DNA of 64,000 nucleotides from Trachythela sp. YZ-2020 (Eukaryota; Cnidaria; Anthozoa; Malacalcyonacea; Clavulariidae): NCBI GenBank assembly GCA_016169945.1, contig JADLSH010000388.1, positions 2,266,001 to 2,330,000 of the forward strand, read 5' to 3'. Shown piece by piece: positions 61,801 to 64,000 of this stretch (position 1 is its first letter; each line of letters starts with the position of its first letter). The notes under the pieces were generated by a model. It saw only the letters and a program-made list of their open reading frames with translations, ran no database searches and was not told where the DNA came from. The position numbers and the translations under genes were made by a program.

Positions 61801-63525
61801 ACACGACAGTAGATTTGTGGTGGTCACACAAATGTGCCCGCCATTGGCTTCATTTATGCATAGCAGATGCACTATCCAGTCCTTGTTTTCAGATCAGTGG
61901 CGCATCATCACTGGGGGAGCCACGACAGTGTTCTAGGGCAAAAGTCCCCGGTAATGTCCAAGGGTCAACCTGGTGGTTGAGGTGAGGGGATCGTTTATTC
62001 TATTTCTAAGCTTGTCAGAAACCTTTGAAAATTACCTAGATGGTCAGAGAAGCTCACAAAGACCCGTAACAATTGGATTTGATAACAAAATGGAAACACC
62101 CCCTTTCCCCCTTCTTCGTCATGGGTAGAGTGAACTCTCCCACACCCACCAGTAAACTATTCCTGATGAAAAATACAGAACAGCACGCAATTTTGATAGC
62201 CTTTTAAAAACTCGTGCATATTTTTTTCTAAATTGCCCTCAAAACCATGGTTTTATCTGGTATGCTTTTTAGTTTTTGTACTTTCTCATGCAGGACAAGT
62301 TTGTTATGGAGAAAATATGTTCATATTACTGGTAAGCGTATTATCCCACAGAAAAATTCCAGTACCTTATAAAAAGATGGTAAGACAGCGATAGGTTTAT
62401 GCAGCAAGCTAGTCACTCTCTTTGACCCCCACAAACACATTCCAACGAAGAAGATAGCTCCTCTTAATAATAGTAATTTGTTCCAGTTGTTGCTGTAAAC
62501 AAGAACGATAATTCATTGACTGTACTGTTTGCATGTGCGTGAAAACGTACAAGTTTGGATTTAATAAACACATCTATCTATCATTATACTATACTATACT
62601 GTGCTATACTACACCATACCATACACCACACCATACCATACACCACACCATACACCACACCATACCATACACCATACCATACACCATACCATACACCATA
62701 CCATACACCATACCATACACACCATACCATACACCATACCATACACCATACCATACACCATACCACCATACAAGAAGGCACATACCATTAGTGCATGAAT
62801 TAGACTTGCCACAGCTTTGTGGTATTTTAATTAGCTTTAATTTTGTAAGGCCGAGTATTTCGAATGATATACCGTTAAGCGCATTTGAAAACGCATGTTA
62901 AATTTAGTTATAAACTAATATAATAACAAATAATAATCTATACCAGTTAAGGTTAAATACTTGGCTACACTATAATTCCACACACCAAACCATACCACAC
63001 CATACACCATAATATACCACACAATACCTATGGCCTATTACACTAGTGTTCATACACAATACCATACACCATACCATAAAACATACCATACCATACCATA
63101 CCATACCATAGGCTACTGTACTGTACTGTGCTATGCTCTATTACACAATAAAAGGAAGGCCTTCAGTCCCATTGTATTTCCCAGGCAGATTTATCGGGAA
63201 AGCCACAACTGCTGTATGACATCTACTACACTGCACCACACGTTCCAGACTAAGTTCTCAAGCACTTTCAAAACAGACTTTATCTATAAACGATTTCAAC
63301 TTCTACTACAGACACTACCTACACTGGCACCACACGTTCCAGACTAAACATGAAAGCAATTTTCAAAATGACTTTATTCATAAACGATTTTGAAACGTCA
63401 AGTCAAAAATATAATCGAAGGCGAAATTCTACAATTTTCTTCACTCCCTACCTGTCTTCCAGAATACAGCACATGGTGAGAACTCCATTATGTCCAAGAT
63501 GTGTACCAAGTAAATGTCTCATGAG
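18808..63525 (-). CDS. TSC2: Tuberin (TSC2), Rap-GAP subunit of the TSC complex; 30 exons, 5' end off window
   Basis: Tuberin with hamartin (TSC1) forms the complex that converts Rheb-GTP to Rheb-GDP and so restrains mTORC1 at the lysosome. Thirty minus-strand exons (listed separately) splice in frame to 1541 codons plus TAA. They follow human tuberin from the [12 protein letters not shown] region to the C-terminal ..DFTEFV. Blocks seen in order: N-terminal HEAT-like helical region (63525-57154), tuberin middle domain (56739-37988), a variable serine-rich region (37420-27051), and the Rap-GAP domain (25360-18808). The catalytic Asn-thumb motif is intact as [13 protein letters not shown] in the exon at 21975-22114. 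The N-terminal ~250 residues lie beyond the window. A short segment equivalent to human GPKTLER..FSRTDLHLAVVP (about 25 residues) between the exons at 53826-53948 and 51419-51469 was not located. No frameshifts or stops were found in any exon, so the gene looks functional. Confidence 0.95.
19510..19762. mobile_element. Two tRNA-derived SINEs (SINE-A) head to head
   Basis: A large palindrome. Each arm carries a tRNA-like head (GGTTCGATTC-type B box in GTTCGATTCCTGCC, acceptor-like CAGAGGG), then TTGCATTTTTCGCAACTG, then TCTAAAAATGTATATCAATT and TTTTCGTTCGAATATTCCAT. The left arm is the inverse of the right with a short centre near 19618. TSC2 intron between last two exons. Confidence 0.8.
20040..20212. 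mobile_element. Foldback with G-rich and C-rich arms
   Basis: GACAGACCATTAGAAAAGTG..GGGAGGGAGGGG on the left pairs with CCCCCCCCCTCATCACCTTTCTAATGGTTTGTC on the right. Likely MITE. Confidence 0.55.
20362..20538 (-). CDS. TSC2: TSC2 exon 29 of window, Rap-GAP domain end
   Basis: Acceptor CTACTTGCAG, donor GTGAGT, phase 0 to 0, 59 codons. Contains [14 protein letters not shown] and [19 protein letters not shown], matching tuberin GQFNFVHVIVTPLD and IVSDRNLPFVARQMALHAN. Confidence 0.97.
20681..20920. mobile_element. MITE with GGGGCCGGTTGTTC ends
   Basis: 240-bp element. GGGGCCGGTTGTTCAAAAGC at the left is inverted at the right end. The inner arms CTTAACCCTGGGTTA / TAACCCGGGGTTAGCG also pair. 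Target duplication not clear. Confidence 0.7.
20935..21425 (-). pseudogene. LINE ORF2 C-terminal remnant
   Basis: Minus-strand text [17 protein letters not shown].., [21 protein letters not shown] and a terminal C--CGRQC.GL..H zinc-knuckle-like end are hallmarks of the C-terminus of LINE reverse transcriptase polyproteins. Frame breaks are present after QLFR. It is truncated upstream by the R2 MITE at 21443. Confidence 0.8.
21443..21734. mobile_element. CAAG-rich MITE (family R2), copy 4
   Basis: From AAAATCTCACATCTCGTC to CGTTTTACGCGTGT; same unit as the other R2 copies. Confidence 0.75.
21738..21826. repeat. Short TTAGGATTAG array with conserved flank (copy A)
   Basis: TTCCATATTACTATCCCGAA followed by ATTACATCACAGGAATAAGG and a few TTAGGRTTAG units. 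The same flank-array junction occurs at 37660 and, inverted, at 60780-60815. Confidence 0.65.
21975..22114 (-). CDS. TSC2: TSC2 exon 28 of window, catalytic Asn thumb
   Basis: Acceptor TTTTATCCAG, donor GTATGT, phase 1 to 0. Contains [15 protein letters not shown] and [14 protein letters not shown]. The N of GND corresponds to the catalytic asparagine of Rap-GAP family proteins. Confidence 0.97.
22375..22718 (+). pseudogene. LINE (CR1/L2-like) ORF2 C-terminal remnant
   Basis: [35 protein letters not shown], then in another frame [29 protein letters not shown] and a stop. This is the conserved C-terminal end of LINE polyproteins, with one frameshift near 22590. Confidence 0.8.
22745..23266. 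mobile_element. Element with 54-bp perfect inverted termini
   Basis: AGAACAAATTGAGGGTTGCT.. at 22750 is repeated without mismatch as its complement ending at 23262, over at least 54 bases, with ATAT outside both ends. The left arm is followed by a CGACGTTTCGAGCTAAAGCC phrase shared with 56425 and 59690. No ORF. Confidence 0.75.
23645..23976. mobile_element. TA-flanked mariner-like MITE (family M), member 1
   Basis: TA dinucleotides at 23643-23644 and 23977-23978 bound inverted ends RGAGTTTACGATCTACGACG. Same family as 28955, 30123 and 46781. Lies 120 bp from TSC2 exon 27. Confidence 0.7.
24097..24370 (-). CDS. TSC2: TSC2 exon 27 of window, Rap-GAP domain
   Basis: Acceptor TTTGTTTAG, donor GTGAGT, phase 0 to 1. 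Contains [19 protein letters not shown] and [19 protein letters not shown], matching tuberin LDQIPSYDTHKIAVLYVGE and YRYTEFLTGLGRLIELKDC. Confidence 0.97.
24472..24705. mobile_element. MITE with CAGGGGGCGGCTGTATC ends
   Basis: 234 bp; the arms also include TCGGATAGCACTATCCACCG and its inverse. Located just upstream of TSC2 exon 27 in transcription order. Confidence 0.75.
25071..25360 (-). CDS. TSC2: TSC2 exon 26 of window, start of Rap-GAP domain
   Basis: Acceptor TTATTTGTCAG, donor GTTTGT, phase 1 to 0. Ends with [19 protein letters not shown], matching tuberin NPSFVFLQLYHSPFFGDES. Confidence 0.95.
25450..25924. mobile_element. Long foldback, arms ~200 bp
   Basis: AAGTAAACTGGAACGCTAAC at 25470 is inverted at 25885-25904. 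The arms pair through to the centre (GCAAATTTGCCGTATTTT..). It sits 90 bp from TSC2 exon 26 on its acceptor side. Confidence 0.8.
26030..26135. mobile_element. SINE-A tail fragment
   Basis: ATTTAGATCTAAGAAAGAGC, GCTGCATTTTTCACAGCTGC and TTCCATCTACAAAA match the body of SINE-A in both orientations. No tRNA head. Confidence 0.5.
26392..26735. mobile_element. CAAG-rich MITE (family R2), copy 5
   Basis: Best-preserved R2 copy, ends GTACACACGTACAAATCTCA and CTTTCACGTGTGTG. Confidence 0.78.
26761..26925. mobile_element. TA-flanked palindromic MITE, 165 bp
   Basis: GGGCCATCTATACGGGAGAA and its complement at the right, TA on both sides (26759-26760, 26926-26927). Internal AAGTCGCGACTT palindromes. 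Confidence 0.75.
27051..27491 (-). CDS. TSC2: TSC2 exon 25 of window
   Basis: Acceptor CTTTTTTTAG, donor GTAAGA, phase 1 to 1, 146 codons. Low-complexity Ser/Pro/Arg-rich linker with several SP and RxxS sites (for example RRVSSSPEI), like the regulatory serine-rich region before the GAP domain of tuberin. Confidence 0.88.
27906..27939 (-). CDS. TSC2: TSC2 exon 24 of window (mini-exon)
   Basis: A 34-nt exon, [11 protein letters not shown], acceptor ATTGTTTGCAG, donor GTATTG, phase 0 to 1. It fits exactly between its neighbours' phases; otherwise little sequence evidence. Confidence 0.7.
27985..28135 (+). mobile_element. SINE-B body without tRNA head
   Basis: Reverse complement of the body of the elements at 36765-37083 and 39950-40278 (GTGGGTTAGGATATATAGATTAGG, TGTAATCGGTCACTGAAAAC, GGGGAGTGAGCTGAAT). 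28150-28460 carries another SINE-like unit with the GGGTTTTTCTCCGGGTACTC core. Confidence 0.65.
28547..28796. mobile_element. MITE with AGAATAGGAAATGACTAGAAG arms
   Basis: The left arm (28553-28585) pairs with 28763-28796. A second inner pair surrounds CGCATG repeats. 28797-28954 has no gene. Confidence 0.6.
28955..29354. mobile_element. TA-flanked mariner-like MITE, member 2
   Basis: GAGAGTTTAAGTTCGACTGC with its inverse at the right and TA on both sides. The arms contain repeated CCGATACCAATACCGATACC words. Confidence 0.75.
30123..30447. mobile_element. TA-flanked mariner-like MITE, member 3
   Basis: GGGAGCTTAAGATCTACAAC at left, inverse of GGGACCTTAAGATCGAGACG at right, TA on both sides. 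29360-30120 holds a 78-codon open frame (29483-29719) of unknown worth and a G-run at 29831-29850. Confidence 0.72.
30941..31300. repeat. 12-bp array (GTTAGGATTAGA)n
   Basis: About 28 copies, strikingly regular, of a telomere-like but not telomeric word. Ends nine bases from the TSC2 exon 23 donor. Confidence 0.95.
31309..31469 (-). CDS. TSC2: TSC2 exon 23 of window
   Basis: Acceptor TGTTTTTAG, donor GTACGT, phase 1 to 0. Contains QKVSFTEDS (cf. tuberin RSVSWADS) and RTRYLS, an RxRxxS sequence of the AKT/S6K type. The donor is followed within 20 bases by a long TTAGGATTAGAG array. Confidence 0.88.
32315..32569 (-). CDS. TSC2: TSC2 exon 22 of window
   Basis: Acceptor TTAATTCCAG, donor GTTTGT, phase 1 to 1. 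Encodes a glutamate-rich segment ([20 protein letters not shown]..). Conservation with human is weak, but phases and position fit and the frame is open. Confidence 0.82.
32600..32790. repeat. Short CTCATCAACT-type repeats
   Basis: ACTCTCATCAACTTT words here relate to the array at 57845-58430. Confidence 0.5.
32870..33125. repeat. Dispersed repeat R4
   Basis: Starts CACTGATCTGAAAACTAGAAC and runs to AACGTTTTAAACACCACATAATG. Other copies: 43690-44110 (inverted pieces), 61030-61680. Its end is 37 bp from TSC2 exon 21. Confidence 0.65.
33162..33522 (-). CDS. TSC2: TSC2 exon 21 of window
   Basis: Acceptor TTTCTTTTCTAG, donor GTATGT, phase 0 to 1, 120 codons. Contains [20 protein letters not shown], the most conserved tuberin middle motif ([20 protein letters not shown]). 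Confidence 0.96.
33548..33822. mobile_element. MITE 26 bp from the TSC2 exon 21 acceptor
   Basis: 275 bp with inverted arms CCACAGGGAGCCCACCCTTG.. of at least 75 bp and a GATAA repeat on both sides (33543-33547, 33823-33827). Confidence 0.75.
33877..34384. repeat. Family R1 tandem array, 138-bp period
   Basis: Four near-identical R1 units with spacers. The word AGATGCGYCC recurs at 138-bp intervals from about 33884. The high identity suggests recent amplification by unequal exchange. Confidence 0.85.
34684..34915. repeat. Family R1, two inverted units
   Basis: Opposite orientation to the array at 33877-34384. The second unit is truncated 40 bp before TSC2 exon 20. Confidence 0.78.
34955..35216 (-). 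CDS. TSC2: TSC2 exon 20 of window
   Basis: Acceptor TGTTTTCCCAG, donor GTAAGG, phase 2 to 0, 87 codons. Contains [16 protein letters not shown], matching tuberin TKTWLVGNKLVTVTTS. The rest is low-conservation Ser/Thr/Lys-rich sequence. Confidence 0.92.
35361..35780. mobile_element. hAT-like MITE with internal empty-site evidence
   Basis: TAGGGATGAGTCG.. and ..CTCATCTCTA ends, interior of ATCGGC words. Flanked by AAAATATT / AAAATTTT (8 bp, 7 matches). The flanks (35296-35360 and 35781-35920) continue the same repeat that is uninterrupted at 34480-34620. Confidence 0.8.
35975..36115. repeat. Family R3, single unit
   Basis: CAGTATAAATAGAGTAAGTT and AGGTTTCATCCTCTAGTAAT phrases. Confidence 0.6.
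36188..36705. mobile_element. Mariner-type MITE, 518 bp, long arms
   Basis: Ends TA|CCGGGTAGCGCAAAG and CGCCACCCGG|TA. The arms pair over ~150 bp (GACTGAGATAGCTGCGTTTA.., AACTTCAACTTCACTTCATT..). Confidence 0.75.
36765..37083 (-). mobile_element. tRNA-derived SINE (SINE-B), copy 1
   Basis: The minus-strand head at 37078-37008 has a tRNA-like A box (GGTGGCGCAGTCGTCAGAG) and B box (GGTTCGATTC). A GGAGAAAACCCAC..CCGGAGTGCC core follows, then a body ending TTCAGCTCACTCCCC inverse. Confidence 0.8.
37215..37420 (-). CDS. TSC2: TSC2 exon 19 of window
   Basis: Acceptor GTTTTTATTAG, donor GTATAT, phase 0 to 2. A proline/serine-rich lead ([18 protein letters not shown]) replaces the human AKT-site segment. 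It is followed by [20 protein letters not shown], matching tuberin [20 protein letters not shown]. Confidence 0.92.
37660..37915. repeat. TTAGGATTAAGG array with conserved flank (copy B)
   Basis: TTCCATATTACTATCCCAAA flank followed by ~20 degenerate TTAGGATTARGG units. Ends 73 bp from TSC2 exon 18. Confidence 0.85.
37988..38090 (-). CDS. TSC2: TSC2 exon 18 of window
   Basis: Acceptor TCTGTTATAG, donor GTATGT, phase 2 to 0. Contains [27 protein letters not shown], matching tuberin YIVCLAHHVIAMWFI..PFRKDFVPFITK. Confidence 0.95.
38627..39065. mobile_element. MITE with TGCACTAGTCAATTGAAACC ends
   Basis: 21-bp inverted ends, interior with GGCCGGG/CCCGGGC words. Lies in the intron between TSC2 exons 17 and 18. 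The open frame inside is not supported as a gene. Confidence 0.7.
39188..39281 (-). CDS. TSC2: TSC2 exon 17 of window
   Basis: Acceptor TTTCCATAG, donor GTTAGT, phase 1 to 2. Contains [20 protein letters not shown] and [10 protein letters not shown], matching tuberin [20 protein letters not shown] and AISLPYTNPS. Confidence 0.95.
39390..39500. repeat. TTAATTAA-rich low-complexity tract
   Basis: Repeated TTAATTAATTATT. A SINE-A 3' fragment (GATTCCTGTCAGAGGGCC, GTATTTTTCGCAAA) follows at 39525-39570. Confidence 0.8.
39652..39734 (-). CDS. TSC2: TSC2 exon 16 of window
   Basis: Acceptor TCTCTTCAG, donor GTATGT, phase 2 to 1. Encodes [22 protein letters not shown], matching tuberin ALPVLVVKLTHISA..VPLLEFLS. 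Confidence 0.94.
39950..40278 (-). mobile_element. tRNA-derived SINE (SINE-B), copy 2
   Basis: Same layout and orientation as copy 1, with a 6-bp GTGATGA insertion near the head. 39840-39945 is an ACATTCATACATT microsatellite. Confidence 0.8.
40600..40690. repeat. 17-bp tandem repeat GGTACCCCCTCAAGA
   Basis: About five copies, 55 bp from TSC2 exon 15 on the donor side. Confidence 0.8.
40744..40850 (-). CDS. TSC2: TSC2 exon 15 of window
   Basis: Acceptor ATTTTTCTAG, donor GTATGT, phase 0 to 2. Contains [20 protein letters not shown], matching tuberin [20 protein letters not shown]. Confidence 0.92.
40851..44640. other. Proximal part of the TSC2 host intron
   Basis: No gene. Holds R3 units (41740-41990), a C-rich element end (42165-42260), a repeat R6 (42587-42920 and 44220-44570, ~95% alike over 335 bp), R4 pieces (43690-44110), and an inverted pair at 43460-43580 (AAAACGGATTTCAACGCATG / CATGCGTTGAAATCAGC). 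Confidence 0.6.
44645..45359. mobile_element. Foldback with ~90-bp inverted termini
   Basis: TTGGCGCTGTCACAGTGATT.. at left and its complement at right, interior unique. A right half only is present at 48355-48751 in the duplicate. Confidence 0.75.
45511..45518 (+). promoter_or_regulatory. TATA box of peptide gene 1
   Basis: TATAAAAG in GAGCGTATAAAAGAATGG, about 100 bp before the exon-1 donor. Identical in the duplicate at 48897. Confidence 0.65.
45535..47617 (+). CDS. Secreted cationic cysteine-rich peptide, two-domain (gene 1)
   Basis: Exon 1 is noncoding and ends at 45617 (ACGACAG|GTACGT); exon 2 starts at 47207 (TTTGTGCAG). Coding is entirely in exon 2, 47219-47617 (132 residues), with ATG in a good context (CTCAAGATGG). 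Residues 1-21 form a signal peptide (hydrophobic [20 protein letters not shown]). Two cysteine-rich domains follow with the pattern C-x3-C-x21-C-xn-C-x1-C-x5-C, where n is 21 in domain 1 and 9 in domain 2. Both share NCW-N-W and GRCYCYG. The protein is strongly basic (many Arg). C-x3-C and G-x-C-x-C recall CS-alpha-beta defensins, but the expected first cysteine is missing and an extra one sits at the C-terminus. Antimicrobial peptide is the best guess; a venom-type peptide is possible. Lies inside a TSC2 intron, opposite strand. Confidence 0.8.
46190..46755 (+). pseudogene. LINE 3' end inserted in gene 1 intron
   Basis: 46215-46541 encodes [33 protein letters not shown], the C-terminus typical of CR1/L2-type reverse transcriptase, then a stop, a 3' UTR and a (TTG)n tail at 46731-46750. 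Severely 5' truncated. Absent from the duplicate. Confidence 0.82.
46781..47163. mobile_element. TA-flanked mariner-like MITE (family M), member 4
   Basis: GAGACCTTACGATGTAGGAC with near-perfect complement at right, TA at 46779-46780 and 47164-47165. Ends 43 bp before exon 2 of peptide gene 1. Confidence 0.85.
47971..48118. mobile_element. hAT-like terminus in copy 1
   Basis: TAGAGCTGCTCGCGATTAAT then CGATATATCGATTA resembles the TAGGGCTG..CGATTAATCGA ends of hAT elements. Repeated at 50286-50430. No second end found. Confidence 0.45.
48897..48904 (+). promoter_or_regulatory. TATA box of peptide gene 2
   Basis: TATAAAAG in the same context as copy 1. AAGTCAGTC is tandemly repeated just downstream in this copy. 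Confidence 0.65.
48925..50014 (+). CDS. Secreted cationic cysteine-rich peptide, single-domain (gene 2)
   Basis: Noncoding exon 1 to 49010, intron 49011-49798 (GTACGT..TGTGTAG), coding 49811-50014 (67 residues). Signal peptide of about 21 residues nearly identical to gene 1, then one domain with six cysteines, C-x3-C-x21-C-x9-C-x1-C-x5-C. It closely matches domain 2 of gene 1 (shared [17 protein letters not shown]). The predicted mature peptide is about 46 residues, rich in Arg, His and Trp. All features are intact, so it is probably expressed. Function is inferred only from size, charge and cysteine pattern. Confidence 0.82.
50650..50895. mobile_element. Foldback adjoining a SINE
   Basis: GTGATGCCAGTATAAGGTAT.. 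and CTCGGCATCTCGTTC arms pair with 50805-50880. The centre contains SINE-A tail text TTTTCGTTCGAATATTCCAT. Confidence 0.7.
50896..51055 (+). mobile_element. tRNA-derived SINE (SINE-A), full unit
   Basis: tRNA-like head 50897-50973: A-box region TAGCTCAGTTTGTTAGAGC, B box GGTTCAATTCC at 50949-50959, T stem GCAGG/CCTGC. The acceptor stem only partly pairs (5 of 7). Body TTGCATTTTTCGCAACTGC then the tail. Not a functional tRNA gene. Confidence 0.78.
51419..51469 (-). CDS. TSC2: TSC2 exon 14 of window (short)
   Basis: 17-codon exon [17 protein letters not shown], acceptor TTATGTTTAG, donor GTTAGA, phase 0 to 0. It matches tuberin VLTALISYHNYLDKTKQ and joins in frame to the next exon. Confidence 0.82.
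51470..51815. other. Intron sequence, no gene resolved
   Basis: A GTAAGT donor-like site at 51734-51729 (minus) has no acceptable in-frame exon. The missing TSC2 exon should lie between 51470 and 53825. Confidence 0.4.
51815..52315. repeat. (GGTAT)n pentamer array
   Basis: About 100 degenerate copies of GGTAT/GGTATAT/GGTAC. All frames on both strands are open because the unit lacks stops; none is a gene. Confidence 0.95.
53190..53820. repeat. Family R3 tandem array
   Basis: Five to six units of ~113-116 bp, each with GAACTGATAGAGCTATCCAG and GGTTTCCTCCTGTAGTAA. Ends at TSC2 exon 13. Confidence 0.82.
53826..53948 (-). CDS. TSC2: TSC2 exon 13 of window
   Basis: Acceptor ATTTTTCAG, donor GTAAGA, phase 0 to 0, 41 codons. 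Contains [28 protein letters not shown], matching tuberin [26 protein letters not shown]. Confidence 0.93.
54297..54378 (-). CDS. TSC2: TSC2 exon 12 of window
   Basis: Acceptor CTTATTGTAG, donor GTAAAA, phase 2 to 0. Contains [17 protein letters not shown], matching tuberin SVPYSLLFRVLLQCLKQ. The extra linker of the human protein before this point is shorter here. Confidence 0.9.
54466..54581 (-). CDS. TSC2: TSC2 exon 11 of window
   Basis: Acceptor TTTCTTGTAG, donor GTAGGT, phase 0 to 2. Contains [22 protein letters not shown], matching tuberin LLLRADSLHRLGL..VRFSPYCVC. Confidence 0.95.
54898..55397. mobile_element. hAT-type MITE, 500 bp, 8-bp duplication
   Basis: CAGGCCTTAAAATATCGGTC ends inverted, GTCCGACC words inside, GTTGTAAA at 54890-54897 and 55398-55405. 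In the intron between TSC2 exons 10 and 11. Confidence 0.87.
55591..55713 (-). CDS. TSC2: TSC2 exon 10 of window
   Basis: Acceptor TTTTCGCAG, donor GTGAGT, phase 0 to 0, 41 codons. Contains [20 protein letters not shown], matching tuberin [20 protein letters not shown]. Confidence 0.95.
55868..56187. mobile_element. CAAG-rich MITE (family R2), copy 6
   Basis: ACACACGTAAAAACGCACAA to GAGATTTACGTGTGT. Downstream 56270-56350 carries a SINE-A related fragment. Confidence 0.77.
56674..56739 (-). CDS. TSC2: TSC2 exon 9 of window
   Basis: Acceptor TCTCGTAG, donor GTAAGG, phase 0 to 0. Contains [16 protein letters not shown], matching tuberin LEDVKTAVLGLLVILQ. Confidence 0.92.
56823..56935. repeat. 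Short inverted repeat
   Basis: AAACAATTATTGGATGAGGC and its complement separated by ~60 bp. Confidence 0.7.
57154..57213 (-). CDS. TSC2: TSC2 exon 8 of window
   Basis: Short 20-codon exon, acceptor CATTCCAG, donor GTTAGT, phase 0 to 0. It sits where tuberin has a weakly conserved ARSLSPPPELEE linker. An alternative donor GTAAGG lies 12 bases earlier and would keep frame. Confidence 0.7.
57331..57522. mobile_element. TA-flanked MITE forming the TSC2 exon 7 donor context
   Basis: 192 bp. The left end AGTCCCGTTCACACGAT and right end ATCGTGTGAACAGACCTT are inverted, TA at 57329-57330 and 57523-57524. The TSC2 donor GT occupies 57525-57524. Confidence 0.82.
57526..57681 (-). CDS. TSC2: TSC2 exon 7 of window
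   Basis: Acceptor TGAATATAG, donor GTAAAG, phase 0 to 0, 52 codons. Contains [17 protein letters not shown], matching tuberin TQLLVDLAEGC..LDIIEK. A MITE begins four bases into the following intron (see findings). Confidence 0.95.
57845..58430. repeat. 10-bp array (CTCATCAACT)n
   Basis: About 50 degenerate copies, then CTCT-rich sequence. Open frames in it are not genes. Confidence 0.95.
58617..58970. repeat. (CTCTCTA)n / (TCTATTCTCAT)n pyrimidine tract
   Basis: Pyrimidine-rich microsatellites on the plus strand, purine-rich on the TSC2 sense strand. CAAACAAGAATAACTG..GTTGTAAAGAAGCCTTTA recurs at 58856 and 58970. Confidence 0.9.
59081..59162 (-). CDS. TSC2: TSC2 exon 6 of window
   Basis: Acceptor GTGTTTAG, donor GTATGA, phase 2 to 0. 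Contains [10 protein letters not shown], matching tuberin [10 protein letters not shown]. Confidence 0.93.
59309..59412 (-). CDS. TSC2: TSC2 exon 5 of window
   Basis: Acceptor TTTTTGTAG, donor GTATGT, phase 0 to 2. Contains SHRAQSLHP, matching tuberin SYRAQSIHP. Confidence 0.93.
59489..59660. mobile_element. TA-flanked MITE, 172 bp
   Basis: AGGTACGCTTACATGCTGCG and its complement, TA at both sides. Confidence 0.78.
59755..60058. mobile_element. TTAA-flanked MITE, 304 bp
   Basis: AGTGCTACTAACCCCCAAAA ends inverted over ~45 bp, TTAA at 59751-59754 and 60059-60062 (piggyBac-type target). The central hairpin matches 2460-2570. Confidence 0.86.
60179..60319 (-). CDS. TSC2: TSC2 exon 4 of window
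   Basis: Acceptor CATTTCCAG, donor GTAAGT, phase 0 to 0, 47 codons. Contains [18 protein letters not shown], matching tuberin VEELCDQNEFHGSQERYF. Confidence 0.95.
60398..60830. repeat. TTAGGATTAG array with strand switch and conserved flank (copy C)
   Basis: TTAGGATTAGGG-like units to ~60722, then CCTAATCCTAACCC-like units to 60783. After that comes the inverted flank CCTTGTAACGTAATTTCGGG and ATAGCAATATGG. Confidence 0.85.
60870..61013 (-). CDS. TSC2: TSC2 exon 3 of window
   Basis: Acceptor GCTCTAG, donor GTAAGG, phase 0 to 0, 48 codons. Contains [20 protein letters not shown], matching tuberin [20 protein letters not shown]. Confidence 0.95.
61030..61850. repeat. Dispersed repeat R4, long copy
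   Basis: TCACTGATCTGAAAACTAGA (twice), TCAATGAGCCAATTTTGAAG, AACGTTTTAAACACCACATA. The same order is seen at 32870-33125. 61850-62365 has no gene. Confidence 0.65.
62366..62492 (-). CDS. TSC2: TSC2 exon 2 of window
   Basis: Acceptor TTTACAG, donor GTACTG, phase 2 to 0. Encodes [26 protein letters not shown], matching tuberin LLRGAVFFVGMALWGAHR..VLPSFY. Confidence 0.95.
62580..62775. repeat. (CATACACCATAC)n array
   Basis: Tandem CATACCATACAC units. A related tract lies at 63040-63110. 63180-63345 has two copies of a CACCACACGTTCCAGACTAA phrase. Confidence 0.93.
63452..63525 (-). CDS. TSC2: TSC2 exon 1 of window
   Basis: Acceptor TTGTTACAG, donor GTAGGG, phase 0 to 2. Encodes [20 protein letters not shown], matching tuberin [15 protein letters not shown]. 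63526-64000 shows no further exon I can support. Confidence 0.93.
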
Positions 63526-64000
63526 CTGTAACAATATAATAGATACAGTTAAAAAACTCATTAATAATTCATGAGGAAAAGACAAAGGAAATCACTACCA
63601 TTAATAGTGGACGTTTTTCAGCGATAAAAATCATGTTAATTTATAACAGCTTTGATTTTCTCTGCTTGAACAATATTTATTTTTAAATTACTTCCAACCA
63701 ATGAACTCATTAAGATGGGTCGTTTTAAGCCATTAAAACGCTCATGATTCGTGCTATCAGATATAAAACTTTTACCTCGACTTGCTTTTCGGTGTTTTTA
63801 AATCAGATAAGAACCTCATACCAGTTAAAACTGCTAATAATTCATGAGGAAAAGACAAAGAAATCACAATGTCAGTGGTTTTATATGTGATAATGTGATA
63901 AATAATTTTATATAAAATCCTTAGCTGGATTTTTTCTGCTTTAGACAAATGTTTATTTTTTTAAAAATTATTTCACAATGAACCCATAAGATACGTTTTT
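63526..64000. other. TSC2 intron running off the window
   Basis: AT-rich, with a direct repeat of AATTCATGAGGAAAAGACAA (63567 and 63839). No exon supported. Confidence 0.5.

Noticed and set aside
1..64000. CRISPR array or prokaryotic operon
   Set aside because: The tandem repeats have no spacers and the genes are spliced eukaryotic genes.

Overview
This is eukaryotic (animal) nuclear DNA: AT-rich, intron-containing and packed with transposon remnants. The genes are recognised by homology of short spliced exons with consensus GT..AG sites and matching reading phases. Gene content and repeat style suggest an early-branching invertebrate, most likely a cnidarian; this is inference, not proof.

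Layout. (1) 1-5290: repeats (a hAT-type MITE, an 11-bp minisatellite, CAAG-rich MITEs) and one unidentified minus-strand exon. (2) 5294-7234: three consecutive minus-strand exons of a STRA6-like (retinol transporter/receptor family) membrane protein, with a possible first exon at 8204-8241. (3) 8529-15867: a 7.3-kb Mutator-like (MULE) transposon with terminal inverted repeats and a perfect 9-bp target duplication, carrying a broken PHD + FLYWCH + MULE transposase gene on the minus strand. (4) 17582-18122: the end of a small plus-strand two-exon gene (coiled-coil-like, unidentified). (5) 18808-63525: most of a TSC2 (tuberin) gene on the minus strand. Thirty exons (4626 nt, 1541 codons plus stop) run from about one seventh of the way into the protein to the C-terminal Rap-GAP domain. 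The N-terminal exons lie beyond the right edge, and one short internal exon was not found.

Nested inside one 9-10 kb TSC2 intron, on the opposite strand, is a tandem duplication (44909-48118 and 48355-50443). Each copy carries a complete small gene for a secreted, cationic, six-cysteine peptide with its own TATA box, a noncoding first exon and an intron. Copy 1 encodes two cysteine-rich domains and copy 2 one. This is the most interesting locus of the window.

The introns hold many nonautonomous elements: hAT-like MITEs with 8-bp duplications, TA-flanked mariner-like MITEs (five of one family), TTAA-flanked MITEs, two tRNA-derived SINE families, three LINE 3' remnants, long foldbacks, and TTAGGATTAG-type arrays. 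One MITE lies so close to a TSC2 splice donor that it supplies part of the donor sequence. No rRNA, CRISPR or prokaryotic features are seen.
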